A stretch of DNA of 64,000 nt from Alphaproteobacteria bacterium (GTDB lineage Bacteria > Pseudomonadota > Alphaproteobacteria > UBA8366). The stretch lies in NCBI GenBank assembly GCA_021774335.1, contig JAJFJD010000024.1, positions 1 through 64,000 on the forward strand. Direction: 5' to 3'. This document shows positions 8,665-17,673 of this stretch, one piece after another; the stretch's first letter is position 1, and each line of letters opens with the position of its first letter. Both the position numbers and the translations under genes were made by a program. The notes beneath the pieces were generated by a model that had not been told where the DNA came from, did no database searches, and worked only from the letters and a program-made list of their open reading frames with translations.

Positions 8665-10104
8665 GTGGCGCAAAACATCCTTTTCATCATGTCGGACGAA
8701 CACCAGCAAAAGGCGGCTGGTTGCTATGGGCATAGTTTCGTCAAAACACCGACGATCGATGCCCTGGCCGCGAGCGGCACACGCTTTACGAACGCCTACA
8801 CCAACTCGCCGATCTGCGTGCCGGCGCGGGCGAGTTTCGCGACGGGCCGCCCGGTGCACGACATCGGCTACTGGGATAACGCCCATCCCTATGACGGACG
8901 CGTCGAGGGGTGGGGCCACACGCTGCAGAAACATGGCATTCACTGCATGTCGATCGGCAAACTGCACTACCGCAACGAGACCGATCCGACGGGGTTCGAT
9001 GAACAGGTCGTGCCGTTGCATGTCGTCGATGGGGTCGGCAGCGTAGCCGGCGCCATCAAGCAGCCGTTGGCGCCAGGCATGACGAAAAGTAAGCTCGCCC
9101 GCGATATCGGGCCGGGCGATTCGGGCTATATCCGCTACGACCGGTCGATCGTGGAAAATACCTGCGATTGGTTGAAGACCGAGGCGCCGAAACGCACGGG
9201 ACAACCGTGGGCATTGTTCTGTTCCCTGGTCGCGCCGCATTTTCCGCTGATCGCGCCGCCGGAGTTCTACGAACTTTATCCGCACGACATGCTGGAGACG
9301 CCGAAGGGCGGCGATCCGGACTATCCGCTCCATCCCTGGATCGAGGCGTTCCGGCGGGTACAGAACCATGACGAATTCTTTACCGAGGAAACCCGCAAGG
9401 TCGCGATGGCTTCGTACTACGGGCTCTGTTCCTTCCTCGATTCCAACATTGCGCAGGTGTTGGCGGCGTTGGAAGAGGCCGGGCTTCGCGACGATACGTT
9501 AATCGTCTACACCGCCGATCATGGCGAGAACCTCGCCACGCGGCGATTGTGGGGCAAGTCGAACATGTATGAGGAGTCGGCGTGTATCCCGCTGATCCTG
9601 TCGGGGCCGGGCGTGCAGGCAGGTAAGGTGGTCAACACGCCGGTGACCTTGGCCGAAGGTGCGAACACAATTCTCGATGCGGTCCGACTTGGCGGCGAGG
9701 GCAATCCGGAAAACCGGTCGTGGCGCGAGATCGCCAACGAGCCGGACGATCCGAACCGGGTCGCCTTTAGCGAGTACCATGCGGTCGGGGCGGACACAGC
9801 GGTCTTCATGATCCGCAAGGGCCAGTACAAGTATATCCACTATGTGGACTACGCGCCGGAACTGTTCGACGAGGACGCGGACCCGGAAGAAGAAACAAAC
9901 CTGGCGGCAGACCCAGCCTATGCTGGCGTTCTGGGGGATCTAAAAGCGGAACTCGTTAAACGCGTGGATCCAGACAAGGTGAATGCCTCTGCGCAGGCGT
10001 CGCAAGCCGCCCTCATTGAGAAGTATGGCGGGCGTGATGCCGTGCTGAACAAGGGATCCTTCCAAGGGACACCGGCACCGGGCGAGAAGGCGGAATACGT
10101 ATAG
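8665..10104 (+). CDS. Type I sulfatase (formylglycine-dependent)
   Basis: This 479-residue enzyme belongs to the alkaline-phosphatase-like sulfatases. MSDEH near the N-terminus supplies metal-binding Asp11, and ICVPARASFATGR contains the CxPxR signature, whose Cys51 would be converted to formylglycine by a separate maturase. YTADHGEN, near residue 275, holds the second metal-binding pair. No signal peptide is seen, so the enzyme appears cytoplasmic, as in choline-sulfatase-like proteins. It starts with GTG at 8665, placed by GCGGAG 8 bases upstream. The sulfate ester it hydrolyses is unknown. Its neighbour is a TauD-type dioxygenase. No formylglycine-generating enzyme lies in the window. Confidence 0.9.
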   Translation: MAQNILFIMSDEHQQKAAGCYGHSFVKTPTIDALAASGTRFTNAYTNSPICVPARASFATGRPVHDIGYWDNAHPYDGRVEGWGHTLQKHGIHCMSIGKLHYRNETDPTGFDEQVVPLHVVDGVGSVAGAIKQPLAPGMTKSKLARDIGPGDSGYIRYDRSIVENTCDWLKTEAPKRTGQPWALFCSLVAPHFPLIAPPEFYELYPHDMLETPKGGDPDYPLHPWIEAFRRVQNHDEFFTEETRKVAMASYYGLCSFLDSNIAQVLAALEEAGLRDDTLIVYTADHGENLATRRLWGKSNMYEESACIPLILSGPGVQAGKVVNTPVTLAEGANTILDAVRLGGEGNPENRSWREIANEPDDPNRVAFSEYHAVGADTAVFMIRKGQYKYIHYVDYAPELFDEDADPEEETNLAADPAYAGVLGDLKAELVKRVDPDKVNASAQASQAALIEKYGGRDAVLNKGSFQGTPAPGEKAEYV

Positions 10105-10120
10105 GCCGCGCGGCGCGTTC

Positions 10121-10714
10121 CTAGGTTTTGGCCGGCCCGGCATCCGGCGGCAGGAGGCCGGTCTTGCGCGGGTCCAGGATCGTGGTCGTCTGCTGGCGCG
10201 TCGCCGAGAACCCACATTTTTGATAGAGCGGCAGGGCCGCTGGATGATCCAGCGTGCACGTGCGGACAACGAGACGGTCGATCTCCGGCTGTTGCCATGC
10301 AATATCGATAATCGAACTCAGGAAGAATCGGCCCAACCCACGGCCGATGAAGTCCGGTACGAGGCCGAAATACGCCAATAGCGTGTCCCGCGTCCGCACC
10401 GTGTTCTCCGGCCGCATGTCGAGCTCGGCGAAACCGGCAGGGACGCCACCATAGGATAGGACGTAAAGGGCGATCCGTTCGTCCTGAATGACCGCCTTCA
10501 AGGCGTCCGTGTCGAGCTGGCGTCGTTCGTACCAAAGCCATGGTTCGCCGACGGTATCGTAGAGGTATCGGTAATAGGATGGCGTCGGCTCGTGCACCCG
10601 CATCAGTGAGATCGGTTGCGGCAGCATTGGGGCCGGGCCCGGGGAGTGCGTCGGCCGTGTGGCGATCTCAAGTTGCGTGACCGTAACGGTCAGTCGGTCG
10701 TTCTTAGCAGGCAT
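10121..10714 (-). CDS. GNAT-family N-acetyltransferase
   Basis: The 197-residue product has a single GNAT fold. A beta-strand element (YFGLVPDFIGRGLGRFFL, about residues 113-130) carries the acetyl-CoA pyrophosphate-binding RGLGR turn, followed by VVRTCTLDHPAALPLYQKCGF, the usual last part of the fold. I use the ATG at 10714. A TTG four codons earlier is also open. It lies 16 bases from the convergent sulfatase stop and 39 bases after the sulfurtransferase gene start side, so it could share a transcript with sseA. The acceptor cannot be predicted. Confidence 0.8.
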   Translation of the reverse strand: MPAKNDRLTVTVTQLEIATRPTHSPGPAPMLPQPISLMRVHEPTPSYYRYLYDTVGEPWLWYERRQLDTDALKAVIQDERIALYVLSYGGVPAGFAELDMRPENTVRTRDTLLAYFGLVPDFIGRGLGRFFLSSIIDIAWQQPEIDRLVVRTCTLDHPAALPLYQKCGFSATRQQTTTILDPRKTGLLPPDAGPAKT

Positions 10715-10753
10715 GGTTGGATGCAAACCGTTGCGATCAGGATGGCGGTTGGC

Positions 10754-11608
10754 CTAAAGCGTGTTCTTGGGGGTCTCGTCCCGGCTGCCCCAATCGCTCC
10801 ATGATCCGTCATAGACCGCCGACTCTTTGTGGCCCAAAAGATAGAGGCCCAGAGAAGTGGTGCAGGCCGCGACGCCGGAACCGCAACTGGTGATGATCGG
10901 TTTGCCCATGTTGACACCGGCGGCGTCAAAGTTTGCCTGGATCGCCGCAGCGGGCAGCACGGTGCCGCTTGCCGCGTCAACGACCGTCCCGACCGGCATA
11001 CTGGAAGCGCCTGGCATGTGTCCACTGGGAATGCCGGGCCGCGGCTCCGCGTCGGTCCCGGCGAACCGCCCGGCGGGGCGGGCGTCGATAATTTGTTCCG
11101 CACTGCTGTCCACAGCTGACGCGACTTGGTCGAAGCTGCGAACGAGTTCGGGACGGAAATTCGCGGCAAAGGTTTGCGGAGCCGGTGATTCCGTGCCGTT
11201 GGCGACGGGCCGGTTCTCCGCTTCCCATTTCGGCAGCCCGCCGTCGAGGACAGCGACGTTGTCATGGCCGAACACGCGGAACATCCACCAGACCCGGGGC
11301 GATGTGCGGACGCCCTGGCTGTCATAGACGACGACCTTATTGTCGCTTCCGATGCCCAACGCACCCACCTTCGCGGCGAATTGGTCCGGTGTCGGCAGCA
11401 TATGCGGCAGGTCAGAACTGTGGTCGCTGACTTCCTCGATGTCGATCAAGACCGCACCGGGGATATGCTTCTGCGCATATTCTTCCTGCGCGTCGCGCGG
11501 CACGTTCGGCAGGAAACTCGAGCCGTCGACAACGCAGATGTTGGGGTCGTTCAGGTGCTCGGCGAGCCAGTCGGTGGTGACGAGCACGTCCGGATTTACA
11601 TATGTCAT
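10754..11608 (-). CDS. sseA: 3-mercaptopyruvate / thiosulfate sulfurtransferase
   Basis: This tandem rhodanese protein of 284 residues has an inactive N-terminal domain (about 1-140) and a catalytic C-terminal domain (about 160-284). The active-site loop reads CGSGVAAC with Cys242, the form typical of mercaptopyruvate sulfurtransferases. IIDARPAGRFAG and SGHMPGA match the SseA family. The enzyme moves sulfane sulfur from 3-mercaptopyruvate to an acceptor such as thioredoxin or cyanide. It precedes the GNAT gene on the same strand. Another cysteine-metabolism gene, cysK, lies 7 kb away but not in the same unit. Confidence 0.9.
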   Translation of the reverse strand: MTYVNPDVLVTTDWLAEHLNDPNICVVDGSSFLPNVPRDAQEEYAQKHIPGAVLIDIEEVSDHSSDLPHMLPTPDQFAAKVGALGIGSDNKVVVYDSQGVRTSPRVWWMFRVFGHDNVAVLDGGLPKWEAENRPVANGTESPAPQTFAANFRPELVRSFDQVASAVDSSAEQIIDARPAGRFAGTDAEPRPGIPSGHMPGASSMPVGTVVDAASGTVLPAAAIQANFDAAGVNMGKPIITSCGSGVAACTTSLGLYLLGHKESAVYDGSWSDWGSRDETPKNTL

Positions 11609-11677
11609 GAGGCGGTCCTTCCGATGCGGGGCGGCAATCCTATCAAGCGTCCAGCGCTATGAAAACGGGGTAGTGTT

Positions 11678-13048
11678 CTACTGGGTTGGATCAAAGGACC
11701 GTTGATTGACGTCCGCAGAGGGGAGGGTTGCCGCCACAGGGGGGAGGGTTGCCGCCGCAGGGGTGTGGGTTGCCGCCACACGGGTGTGGGCTGCCGCAGC
11801 ATCCACATAGGTGTACTCGACCTTCGAGAAATCGCCGTATAACTCGTTCAGGTACGATACGCTTTGGCTGGGACAACCGAATTTGCCGCCGAGGAATCCG
11901 ATTGTCGATGTTGGTAGAACCATTCCCTGGGGCACGCCGTAGCCACCGCTCTCGGTTAGCTGCATTGCGCCTTTGTGGCTTTGCCGCTCGAGCACCGCTT
12001 TGCCATGGCTTGTCGCGCGTCGATAGACCGCTATATCGGCACGAATTTCGCCGGGGAGGCGGTGGCGTTCCCATTTGAACGGCCATTTCTTAGGTGTATC
12101 GAAGGAGATCGAGATGAAGCCCTTCTTTTTAAATACATCGACGTAATATCCTTTTTGCGCGCAGCGACTGACCAGTCCTTGCTCCAATCGATCCCAGGTC
12201 AATTCGTTGTCGATGAGAACGGATATATCGACATCATCCTCCCAATCGAGAAGCGCGCCCCTTTCCCTTACCGCACCAAGGAGGCTTCCTCCCTCCAACC
12301 AATATACGGCGCCCAATTCGGTCAGAAAGGCGGCAATGTGATTGCTAAGCTCCTCCATGTGCTCGCGACAGCAAGGCGCCGTGTTGAGGCCAAGACGATT
12401 GACGTAGAAATTGAAACGGCAGGGCGGTGTTTCCTTGCCGCAACCTTTCCAGCTTACGACACCGTTCGATAGGACGAGTTCGCGAATGCCGTGGCGGCGT
12501 CGAAAGGCGGCGATATCGCCCTTCGCTTGGTTTTTTAGGACCGAAAGGTCGCGGCCCTTCAGAGGATAAAGCGTGCGTCGCCGGTCGTACCAACGCTGCC
12601 GGACAAACCACGTTGTTTCGATCGCCAAGGCGGTCGTCAGGACAGCAATTAGTTTAACGTTTGAAAGTCCGGATGCGGCGAGGAGGATCGTGCCGGAAAG
12701 AACGAGACCGGCGTAATCGGCATGATTTGCAATGAATTCAACGACCCGGGAACTCGGACGGAACGCAATCGCCGGGGCCGCAGTCAGGCAGAAAATGGTT
12801 CCTATGAAGCAACTCGAAACGGCCAGGGCGGCCCAGTCGATCCCGATCGGCGATAATGAGACGAACCCAACCGAAAGTGCCGCCAATCCGCCCGTTACGA
12901 TGCAGCCGAGCAGGCTTGGCCGGTGCCAGTTTCGCGGATAGCGCATAAGCCGCACGAATGACAGATACGTAGCCACATATAATATGGATGCGATTAGTGC
13001 CGCAAAGATCGTATTGGTTGTTAATCCATCGATGGTTAAATATTGCAT
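11678..13048 (-). CDS. Membrane-anchored LicD-family transferase with repeat tail
   Basis: Residues 1-150 form about five hydrophobic segments. A charged linker follows. Residues about 240-400 carry the LicD/fukutin-type nucleotidyltransferase core, with GGSLLGAVRERGALLDWEDDVDIS written here as its two parts: the GGSLLGAVR entry and the acidic DWEDDVDIS metal site. LicD proteins transfer phosphocholine or similar groups to surface glycans. The core ends with YLNELYGDF, as in relatives, after which a tail of four seven-residue repeats (AAAHTRV, AATHTPA, AATLPPV, AATLPSA) leads to the stop. The N-terminal membrane domain is unusual for LicD. The upstream region is AT-rich, as is that of the neighbouring glycosyltransferase, which may indicate transfer. 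Confidence 0.72.
   Translation of the reverse strand: MQYLTIDGLTTNTIFAALIASILYVATYLSFVRLMRYPRNWHRPSLLGCIVTGGLAALSVGFVSLSPIGIDWAALAVSSCFIGTIFCLTAAPAIAFRPSSRVVEFIANHADYAGLVLSGTILLAASGLSNVKLIAVLTTALAIETTWFVRQRWYDRRRTLYPLKGRDLSVLKNQAKGDIAAFRRRHGIRELVLSNGVVSWKGCGKETPPCRFNFYVNRLGLNTAPCCREHMEELSNHIAAFLTELGAVYWLEGGSLLGAVRERGALLDWEDDVDISVLIDNELTWDRLEQGLVSRCAQKGYYVDVFKKKGFISISFDTPKKWPFKWERHRLPGEIRADIAVYRRATSHGKAVLERQSHKGAMQLTESGGYGVPQGMVLPTSTIGFLGGKFGCPSQSVSYLNELYGDFSKVEYTYVDAAAAHTRVAATHTPAAATLPPVAATLPSADVNQRSFDPTQ
11711..11804 (-). repeat. 21-base tandem repeat, four copies, in the LicD-like gene
   Basis: Four imperfect 21-base units follow one another near the 3' end of the LicD-like gene. Each encodes seven residues starting with Ala-Ala. 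The two units nearest the stop share a GGGGAGGGTTGCCGCC-like core and the two farther units a GGGTGTGGG core, so the pairs look like separate duplications. The array keeps the frame. Such minisatellites can change copy number by slippage. Confidence 0.85.
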
Positions 13049-13290
13049 TCCGGAAATATATAGTATTTCTGGAAATAAGGCTAATTCTCATAGATATTGT
13101 ATTGTTTTGACTATTTGTTTTATCATTTTATGTATTATCGTTAATTTACTTTTTCTGATTGAATTAATTAAGTAAAAAATTCTTTTCTATAGATATTCTT
13201 AAGAATACGGACCTCCATTTCTTTTAGACAACGCTGCCGGCATACACGATGTCGAAGCGTCGTCACAGTGCACGCATTTTCGCCGCGCCG
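13049..13290. other. AT-rich intergenic region
   Basis: About 160 bases here are strikingly AT-rich (runs such as TTAATTTACTTTTTCTG and GAATTAATTAAG) inside a GC-rich genome. The stretch separates two minus-strand genes, so it can hold the promoter of the LicD-like gene. I cannot assign exact -35 and -10 boxes among the many candidates. No reading frame of interest is present. Confidence 0.5.
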
Positions 13291-14445
13291 TTACGAACGC
13301 TCTTCGGGGGATTGAACCAGCCGTTCATAGAGGTTGGCGTGTTGCCGGACGCTGGCCGTCCTGGTGTAGCGGCCAAGCACTTCGGCACGGGCCTTTTCCA
13401 GTTTGGTGAGGGCTGGGGATGGGTCGGTGATGAGATTGATTGCCGCCGTGGCCCAAGCATCGGGCGCGGCAGGATCGGCCAATGTTCCATACTTGCCGTC
13501 TTCGAGGATTTCGGGGAACGCGCCGCTGCGGCTGCCCAGCAAGGGCACTCCCGCGGCAATCGATTCCAGCACCACAAGGCCGAAGGCCTCGTTGTAGGAG
13601 GGGATCAGCAACAGATCCATCGCTGCCATCTGATCGCATATATCGGTTCGGTGGCCCACGAAATCCACGTGTTCCGTTAGCCCCAACGCGGCCACTTGGT
13701 TCTTAAGGTCCGATTCCAGGGTGCCGGTGCCGATTATTCGCAATTGCGCGCCGGGAATGGCATCGACAATTCCACGCATCGCCTCGATCGCAATTGAGAT
13801 CCCCTTTTCCTGCTCGAGCCGTCCGACGAAACCGAGGATGGGGCGGGACGGGTCGGTCAGGGCATTGATCGCCGGGAGATCGGAACGCCCACCGACGAAA
13901 CGGTCGAGGTCGAAGAACTGCGGGATGATGACCGACCGATCCCGGAATCCGGTTGGAACCTGCTGCTCCATCAGGTGCGAGGCGATGCACACATACGCAT
14001 CGGTGCCTTTCGCCAGCCAGCGGTCCAACCGGCGTAGAAACGGGCGCAGATACCAGTTCGGCTCCGGCTCGTCGAAATTGACGGTCACGATGATCACCGG
14101 CACGCGCGCGGCTACGGCGGCGAGGCGGGCCCATTGATTGCAGAAGCCCGACTGTGTCTGGACGATATCCGGCTTCAGACGCCGAAACATATCGTAGTAG
14201 GTATAGATCGTCTTGATCATGCCGACCGGCTCTTTGAGCCGGGGGATGCCGGTGTCGAGTTCGTGGACCGTGCAGCCGCTGTTCTTCACCGCGGTCCAGA
14301 TCGTGGAGGTGTTGGGCTCCAGCGTGATGATTTCGAACGTGAAACGGTCACGATTCAGTTCCTCGGCAAGCGCCAAGGGAGAATGTTCCCCGCCGGCGTC
14401 TCGGTAGAACCCAAGATACGGATAAAGTATTTTGATACTATTCAT
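13291..14445 (-). CDS. Glycosyltransferase family 4
   Basis: The 384-residue protein is a GT-B fold retaining glycosyltransferase. The C-terminal half shows ILGFVGRLEQEKGI near residue 205, typical of the nucleotide-sugar-binding domain start, and NEAFGLVVLESIA near 290, the E-x7-E motif of GT4. The N-terminal half has a glycine-rich start (GFYRDAGGEH) where the acceptor binds. It would add a sugar to a surface glycan or glycolipid from a nucleotide sugar in the cytoplasm. It sits between AT-rich gaps and next to the LicD-like gene on the same strand, but 240 bases away. The ATG lacks a clear ribosome site. Confidence 0.85.
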   Translation of the reverse strand: MNSIKILYPYLGFYRDAGGEHSPLALAEELNRDRFTFEIITLEPNTSTIWTAVKNSGCTVHELDTGIPRLKEPVGMIKTIYTYYDMFRRLKPDIVQTQSGFCNQWARLAAVAARVPVIIVTVNFDEPEPNWYLRPFLRRLDRWLAKGTDAYVCIASHLMEQQVPTGFRDRSVIIPQFFDLDRFVGGRSDLPAINALTDPSRPILGFVGRLEQEKGISIAIEAMRGIVDAIPGAQLRIIGTGTLESDLKNQVAALGLTEHVDFVGHRTDICDQMAAMDLLLIPSYNEAFGLVVLESIAAGVPLLGSRSGAFPEILEDGKYGTLADPAAPDAWATAAINLITDPSPALTKLEKARAEVLGRYTRTASVRQHANLYERLVQSPEERS

Positions 14446-14605
14446 ATCAATATAAGGAAGATGTATTTGGTAAAGCGCTAGTTGATATATTTATATTATG
14501 CCAGAGTTACATCTAATAAATTAACTTCATACAGAAATGTATAAATAAAAATATTTATCTTTTGATTCGCTGCATTAAATACAGCTCCATTGCTTGTCGA
14601 GCGGG
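14446..14605. other. AT-rich intergenic region
   Basis: This 160-base gap is AT-rich (for example TTGATATATTTATATTATG and AAATAAAAATATTTATC). It resembles the gap upstream of the LicD-like gene, so the glycosyltransferase gene is flanked on both sides by such DNA. It probably contains that gene's promoter. No frame is seen. Confidence 0.45.
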
Positions 14606-15454
14606 TTACGTTCGGCCCAGTTTGATCAAGATTGCTCCAATCAGCGTCGTGAACGTTGCGGTGAGCTTAACCAGACTGAGCCGCTCTTTGAGGAATACGA
14701 CACCGAGAATGAGGGCAAAGATGATGCTCGTTTCCCGAAGTGCGGCCACCAGGGCGATCGGGGCGACCGTCATGGCCCAGATGACAGCCCAATAGGCGGC
14801 CAAGCTCAACAGGCCCGTTAACGCCGCCGGTTTCCAAATTTTGACCAAGCGCGGCATCAGATTCCGTCGCTGTCTCAAGTATGCATAGACAGCAATCGGT
14901 ATCCATTCCAGGCCAAGCATCCAGGCCGAATAGCTGTGGGCGTTCCCGGCGAGACGCGCACCGACGCCATCGGTCAGGGTATAGCCTGCAATGAAAAGTC
15001 CAGTACCCAGTGCGAAGAAGACGGCTGTCGGGTTCCTCAGATTCTGCGCGCCCCGCGTGAAGGAAAGGCTCATGATTCCCACGCCCATCAAGGTAATCGC
15101 GATCAGCGAATGGAAACTTAGTTGCTCGCCGATCAGGGTGATTGAAAAAAGGGCGACGACCAGGGGAGCCGATCCCCTGGCCAGCGGGTAGACATGGCTA
15201 AGGTCGCCGAACCGATATGCCAGGAGCAAAAAGATCGTGTATCCCTGATGGAGAAGCACGGAGAGTGCGATGTAAGGCCAGCTCTCGGGGCTCGGCAGCG
15301 GTAGGAACGCGGTCGAGATCAACGCTCCCGTTCCGCCGATCGCCAGCATCAACGCCATGAAGATCAGGCGGTTGCCGTCGATTTTTATAAAGGCGTTCCA
15401 AGTTGCGTGGAAAACCGCGGCAACCATGACAATGATGAATACCGGCGCTTCCAT
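14606..15454 (-). CDS. EamA-family (DMT superfamily) transporter
   Basis: The 282-residue protein has about ten predicted membrane helices arranged as two five-helix EamA halves. The start MEAPVFIIVMVAAVFHATWNAFIK-type entry, the YPLARGSAPLVVALF segment near residue 90 and the RETSIIFALILGVVFLKERL segment near 240 are typical of the drug/metabolite transporter family. The last two are equivalent positions of the two halves, each ending in a helix with a charged ERL/EQL motif. The substrate is not predictable. It stands divergent from the SDR gene with about 190 bases between them. Confidence 0.85.
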   Translation of the reverse strand: MEAPVFIIVMVAAVFHATWNAFIKIDGNRLIFMALMLAIGGTGALISTAFLPLPSPESWPYIALSVLLHQGYTIFLLLAYRFGDLSHVYPLARGSAPLVVALFSITLIGEQLSFHSLIAITLMGVGIMSLSFTRGAQNLRNPTAVFFALGTGLFIAGYTLTDGVGARLAGNAHSYSAWMLGLEWIPIAVYAYLRQRRNLMPRLVKIWKPAALTGLLSLAAYWAVIWAMTVAPIALVAALRETSIIFALILGVVFLKERLSLVKLTATFTTLIGAILIKLGRT

Positions 15455-15647
15455 CTCAACTCACCCATGTGGCTGCCATTGTTTGCATTCGATAGGTAGC
15501 ACCGGACTTCACGACCGTCACGCAACCGCATCAAACCGGCTGGGGTTTCCTGTATTTTGCCAATTGGGACGGCGAACCCTATACCAATGCTGGGCGGTCT
15601 CATGGAATGAGATGGCGATGCCAATCACACTAGTCGGAGGAACCGGG

Positions 15648-16439
15648 ATGGAATTCGGATTGCAGGATCGTGTGGCGTTGATTACGGGGGGCAGCCGCGG
15701 CATCGGCAAGGCGATTGGCCTGACGCTGGCGGCACAGGGCGTCCACGTTGCGTTCTGCGGCCGGACACGGGAAACGTTGGATGAAACCGCGGAAGAAATT
15801 CGCACTCACGGCGTACAGGCATGGCCCTTCGAGGCGGACGTAAGCCGTCTTGAGGATATCGAGAACTTCGTGCGAGAGGCAACGGCGGCTGCGGGCCGCG
15901 CCGATATCCTGGTCAACAACGCCGTGACGTCGCTGCATGCGCCGTTCAACGAACAGACCGATGAGCACTGGCGCTATCATATCGACGTCAAACTGATGGC
16001 CTATATCCGCTGCGCGCGGGAAGTGCTGCCCTTTATGCGGGAGCAGGGCGGCGGGCGTATCGTCAATATCGGCGGGATGACGGCGCGGATCGTGGCGCCA
16101 TTGCGCGTGACCAACGGCATCGTCAACGCGGGCGTGGCGAATTTCACGAAACAGCTTTCGTTTCAGGTCGCGGGCGACAATGTCACGGTGAACTGTATCC
16201 ATCCGGGGGCGACGGCCACGGAACGCATGATGGCCAATGTGAAGCGCCGGGCATCGGATGCGAATGTGGGGATCGACGACATGAAGACCGAGATGACGAG
16301 CGAGATTCCCATGGGCAAGTTCATTCAGCCCGAGGATATAGCGTCGGCCGCGCTGTTTTTCTGTTCGCCGATGGCCAATATGATAACGGGACAATGCATC
16401 GCGGTAGACGGCGGTTCGGGCACTTCGGTGAACTACTGA
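15648..16439 (+). CDS. SDR-fold protein lacking the usual catalytic residues
   Basis: The start ATG at 15648 is set by CGGAGG about 8 bases upstream. The 263-residue product keeps the cofactor side of a short-chain dehydrogenase: TGGSRGIGKA (residues 13-22), an Arg after the second strand (CGRT) and LVNNAV (88-93). The C-terminal GQCIAVDGG is also standard. By alignment to the classical pattern, the catalytic Ser falls on Gly142/143, the YxxxK motif reads N156-G-I-V-N160, and the structural Asn of the tetrad is Lys115. The protein may therefore be a binding or regulatory SDR, or use a different chemistry. The neighbours give no pathway clue. Confidence 0.82.
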   Translation: MEFGLQDRVALITGGSRGIGKAIGLTLAAQGVHVAFCGRTRETLDETAEEIRTHGVQAWPFEADVSRLEDIENFVREATAAAGRADILVNNAVTSLHAPFNEQTDEHWRYHIDVKLMAYIRCAREVLPFMREQGGGRIVNIGGMTARIVAPLRVTNGIVNAGVANFTKQLSFQVAGDNVTVNCIHPGATATERMMANVKRRASDANVGIDDMKTEMTSEIPMGKFIQPEDIASAALFFCSPMANMITGQCIAVDGGSGTSVNY

Positions 16440-16458
16440 CGGGTTGGGCGGCCGCCCA

Positions 16459-17586
16459 CTATTTCTTGGGTTTCCACACGCGCGCGAGCCGTTGGGCCGT
16501 GGCGACCTGATTTGGAGTCATCTTCCCTTCCACTGTACGCCGTTGTTTAGACGCCTTCGTGCGGAGGGCCTGGCGTTTTGACCGGGCGGTGGTGAGGTTC
16601 CACCATTTGTGGGCCTGGATGTAATTTCGGACGATGCCAACGCCTTTGAAATACGCCAGACCGAGATTGAATTGGGCTTCCGGGACGCCCTTGTCGGCGG
16701 CGCGGCGATACCATTTGACGGCTTCTTTCGAGTTCCGCTTGACGCCCCGTCCTTTTGAATAAATGACACCGATATTGAACTGAGCAAGGCCGTTCCCGCG
16801 CCCGGCCGCCTTTCTGTACCAGTACAGGGATTGCCGGTAGTCGCGCTTAACGCCGCGGCCCTGGTAGTACATGAGGCCGAGATTGGATTCGGCCGCGGAA
16901 ACGTTCTTCTTGGCCGCCTCTCGGTACCAATTGACCGCTTCAATCGGATTCTCCTGAACTCCCAGACCCTTGTCGTAGATGTAGCCCATCTTAAATAAGG
17001 CCGAGGAGTATCCCGCATCTGCGGCTTTGCGATACCAGTGGGCCGCTTCTTCGTGGTCGCGTTTCGCCCCGCGTCCGGCGGAGTACATTTCTCCCGTTTT
17101 GTAGGCGCCTACGCTGGATCCGGAAACGGCGGCTGCACTGTAGAGACGCAGCGCTTCGGCATAGTTACGCCGTACACCCAGGCCATTCACATACAGGTCG
17201 CCCAGATCGATATGGGCCAGCACGTCACCGGTATCGACGAGCTTGCGGTACAACTTAGCCGCCTCGGCGTAGTTACGCCGCGTTCCCAATCCTTTCGAAT
17301 ACATCGACGCAAGGCCGACCATGGCGCCGCGGTGACCCTGTGCGGCCGACTTGCGATACCATTTGATCGCCTCTGCGTAGTTTTGCGGCACACCCTTGCC
17401 GAAGCGATACATGAAGGCGAGGCGCCACTGAGCGCCGGCGTGCCCCCGATTGGCGGCTGCCTGGTGTTCCCGCAGGGCGGTATTGTATTCGCCGCGCTTA
17501 TAGGCTGCTTCGCCCTCCCGGTAATCCGCTTGCACGGGATTGCAGAGAAGGGCGAAAGTGGCGGCGACGATGAGTATCTTGCGCAT
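16459..17586 (-). CDS. Exported Sel1-repeat protein
   Basis: The 375-residue product begins with a signal peptide (MRKILIVAATFALLCNPVQA) and then has about eight Sel1-like repeats of 36 residues, residues 22 to 325. Each shows the A-x-x-x-L-G-x-x-Y-x-x-G-x-G-V-x-x-x-x-x-x-A-x-x-W-Y pattern. Such solenoids are protein-protein interaction scaffolds, in the periplasm here. The C-terminal 50 residues are very basic (repeated Lys and Arg) and lack repeats. It convergently faces the SDR gene 19 bases away. Partner and function are unknown. Confidence 0.88.
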   Translation of the reverse strand: MRKILIVAATFALLCNPVQADYREGEAAYKRGEYNTALREHQAAANRGHAGAQWRLAFMYRFGKGVPQNYAEAIKWYRKSAAQGHRGAMVGLASMYSKGLGTRRNYAEAAKLYRKLVDTGDVLAHIDLGDLYVNGLGVRRNYAEALRLYSAAAVSGSSVGAYKTGEMYSAGRGAKRDHEEAAHWYRKAADAGYSSALFKMGYIYDKGLGVQENPIEAVNWYREAAKKNVSAAESNLGLMYYQGRGVKRDYRQSLYWYRKAAGRGNGLAQFNIGVIYSKGRGVKRNSKEAVKWYRRAADKGVPEAQFNLGLAYFKGVGIVRNYIQAHKWWNLTTARSKRQALRTKASKQRRTVEGKMTPNQVATAQRLARVWKPKK

Positions 17587-17673
17587 GACCGCAGTATGCC
17601 GAACGGGTCCGCGGGCGACAATCTGCGGGGCGGCGTTAACGCAAAATTCCCGAATAGAAGTGAGGCAGGCGGC

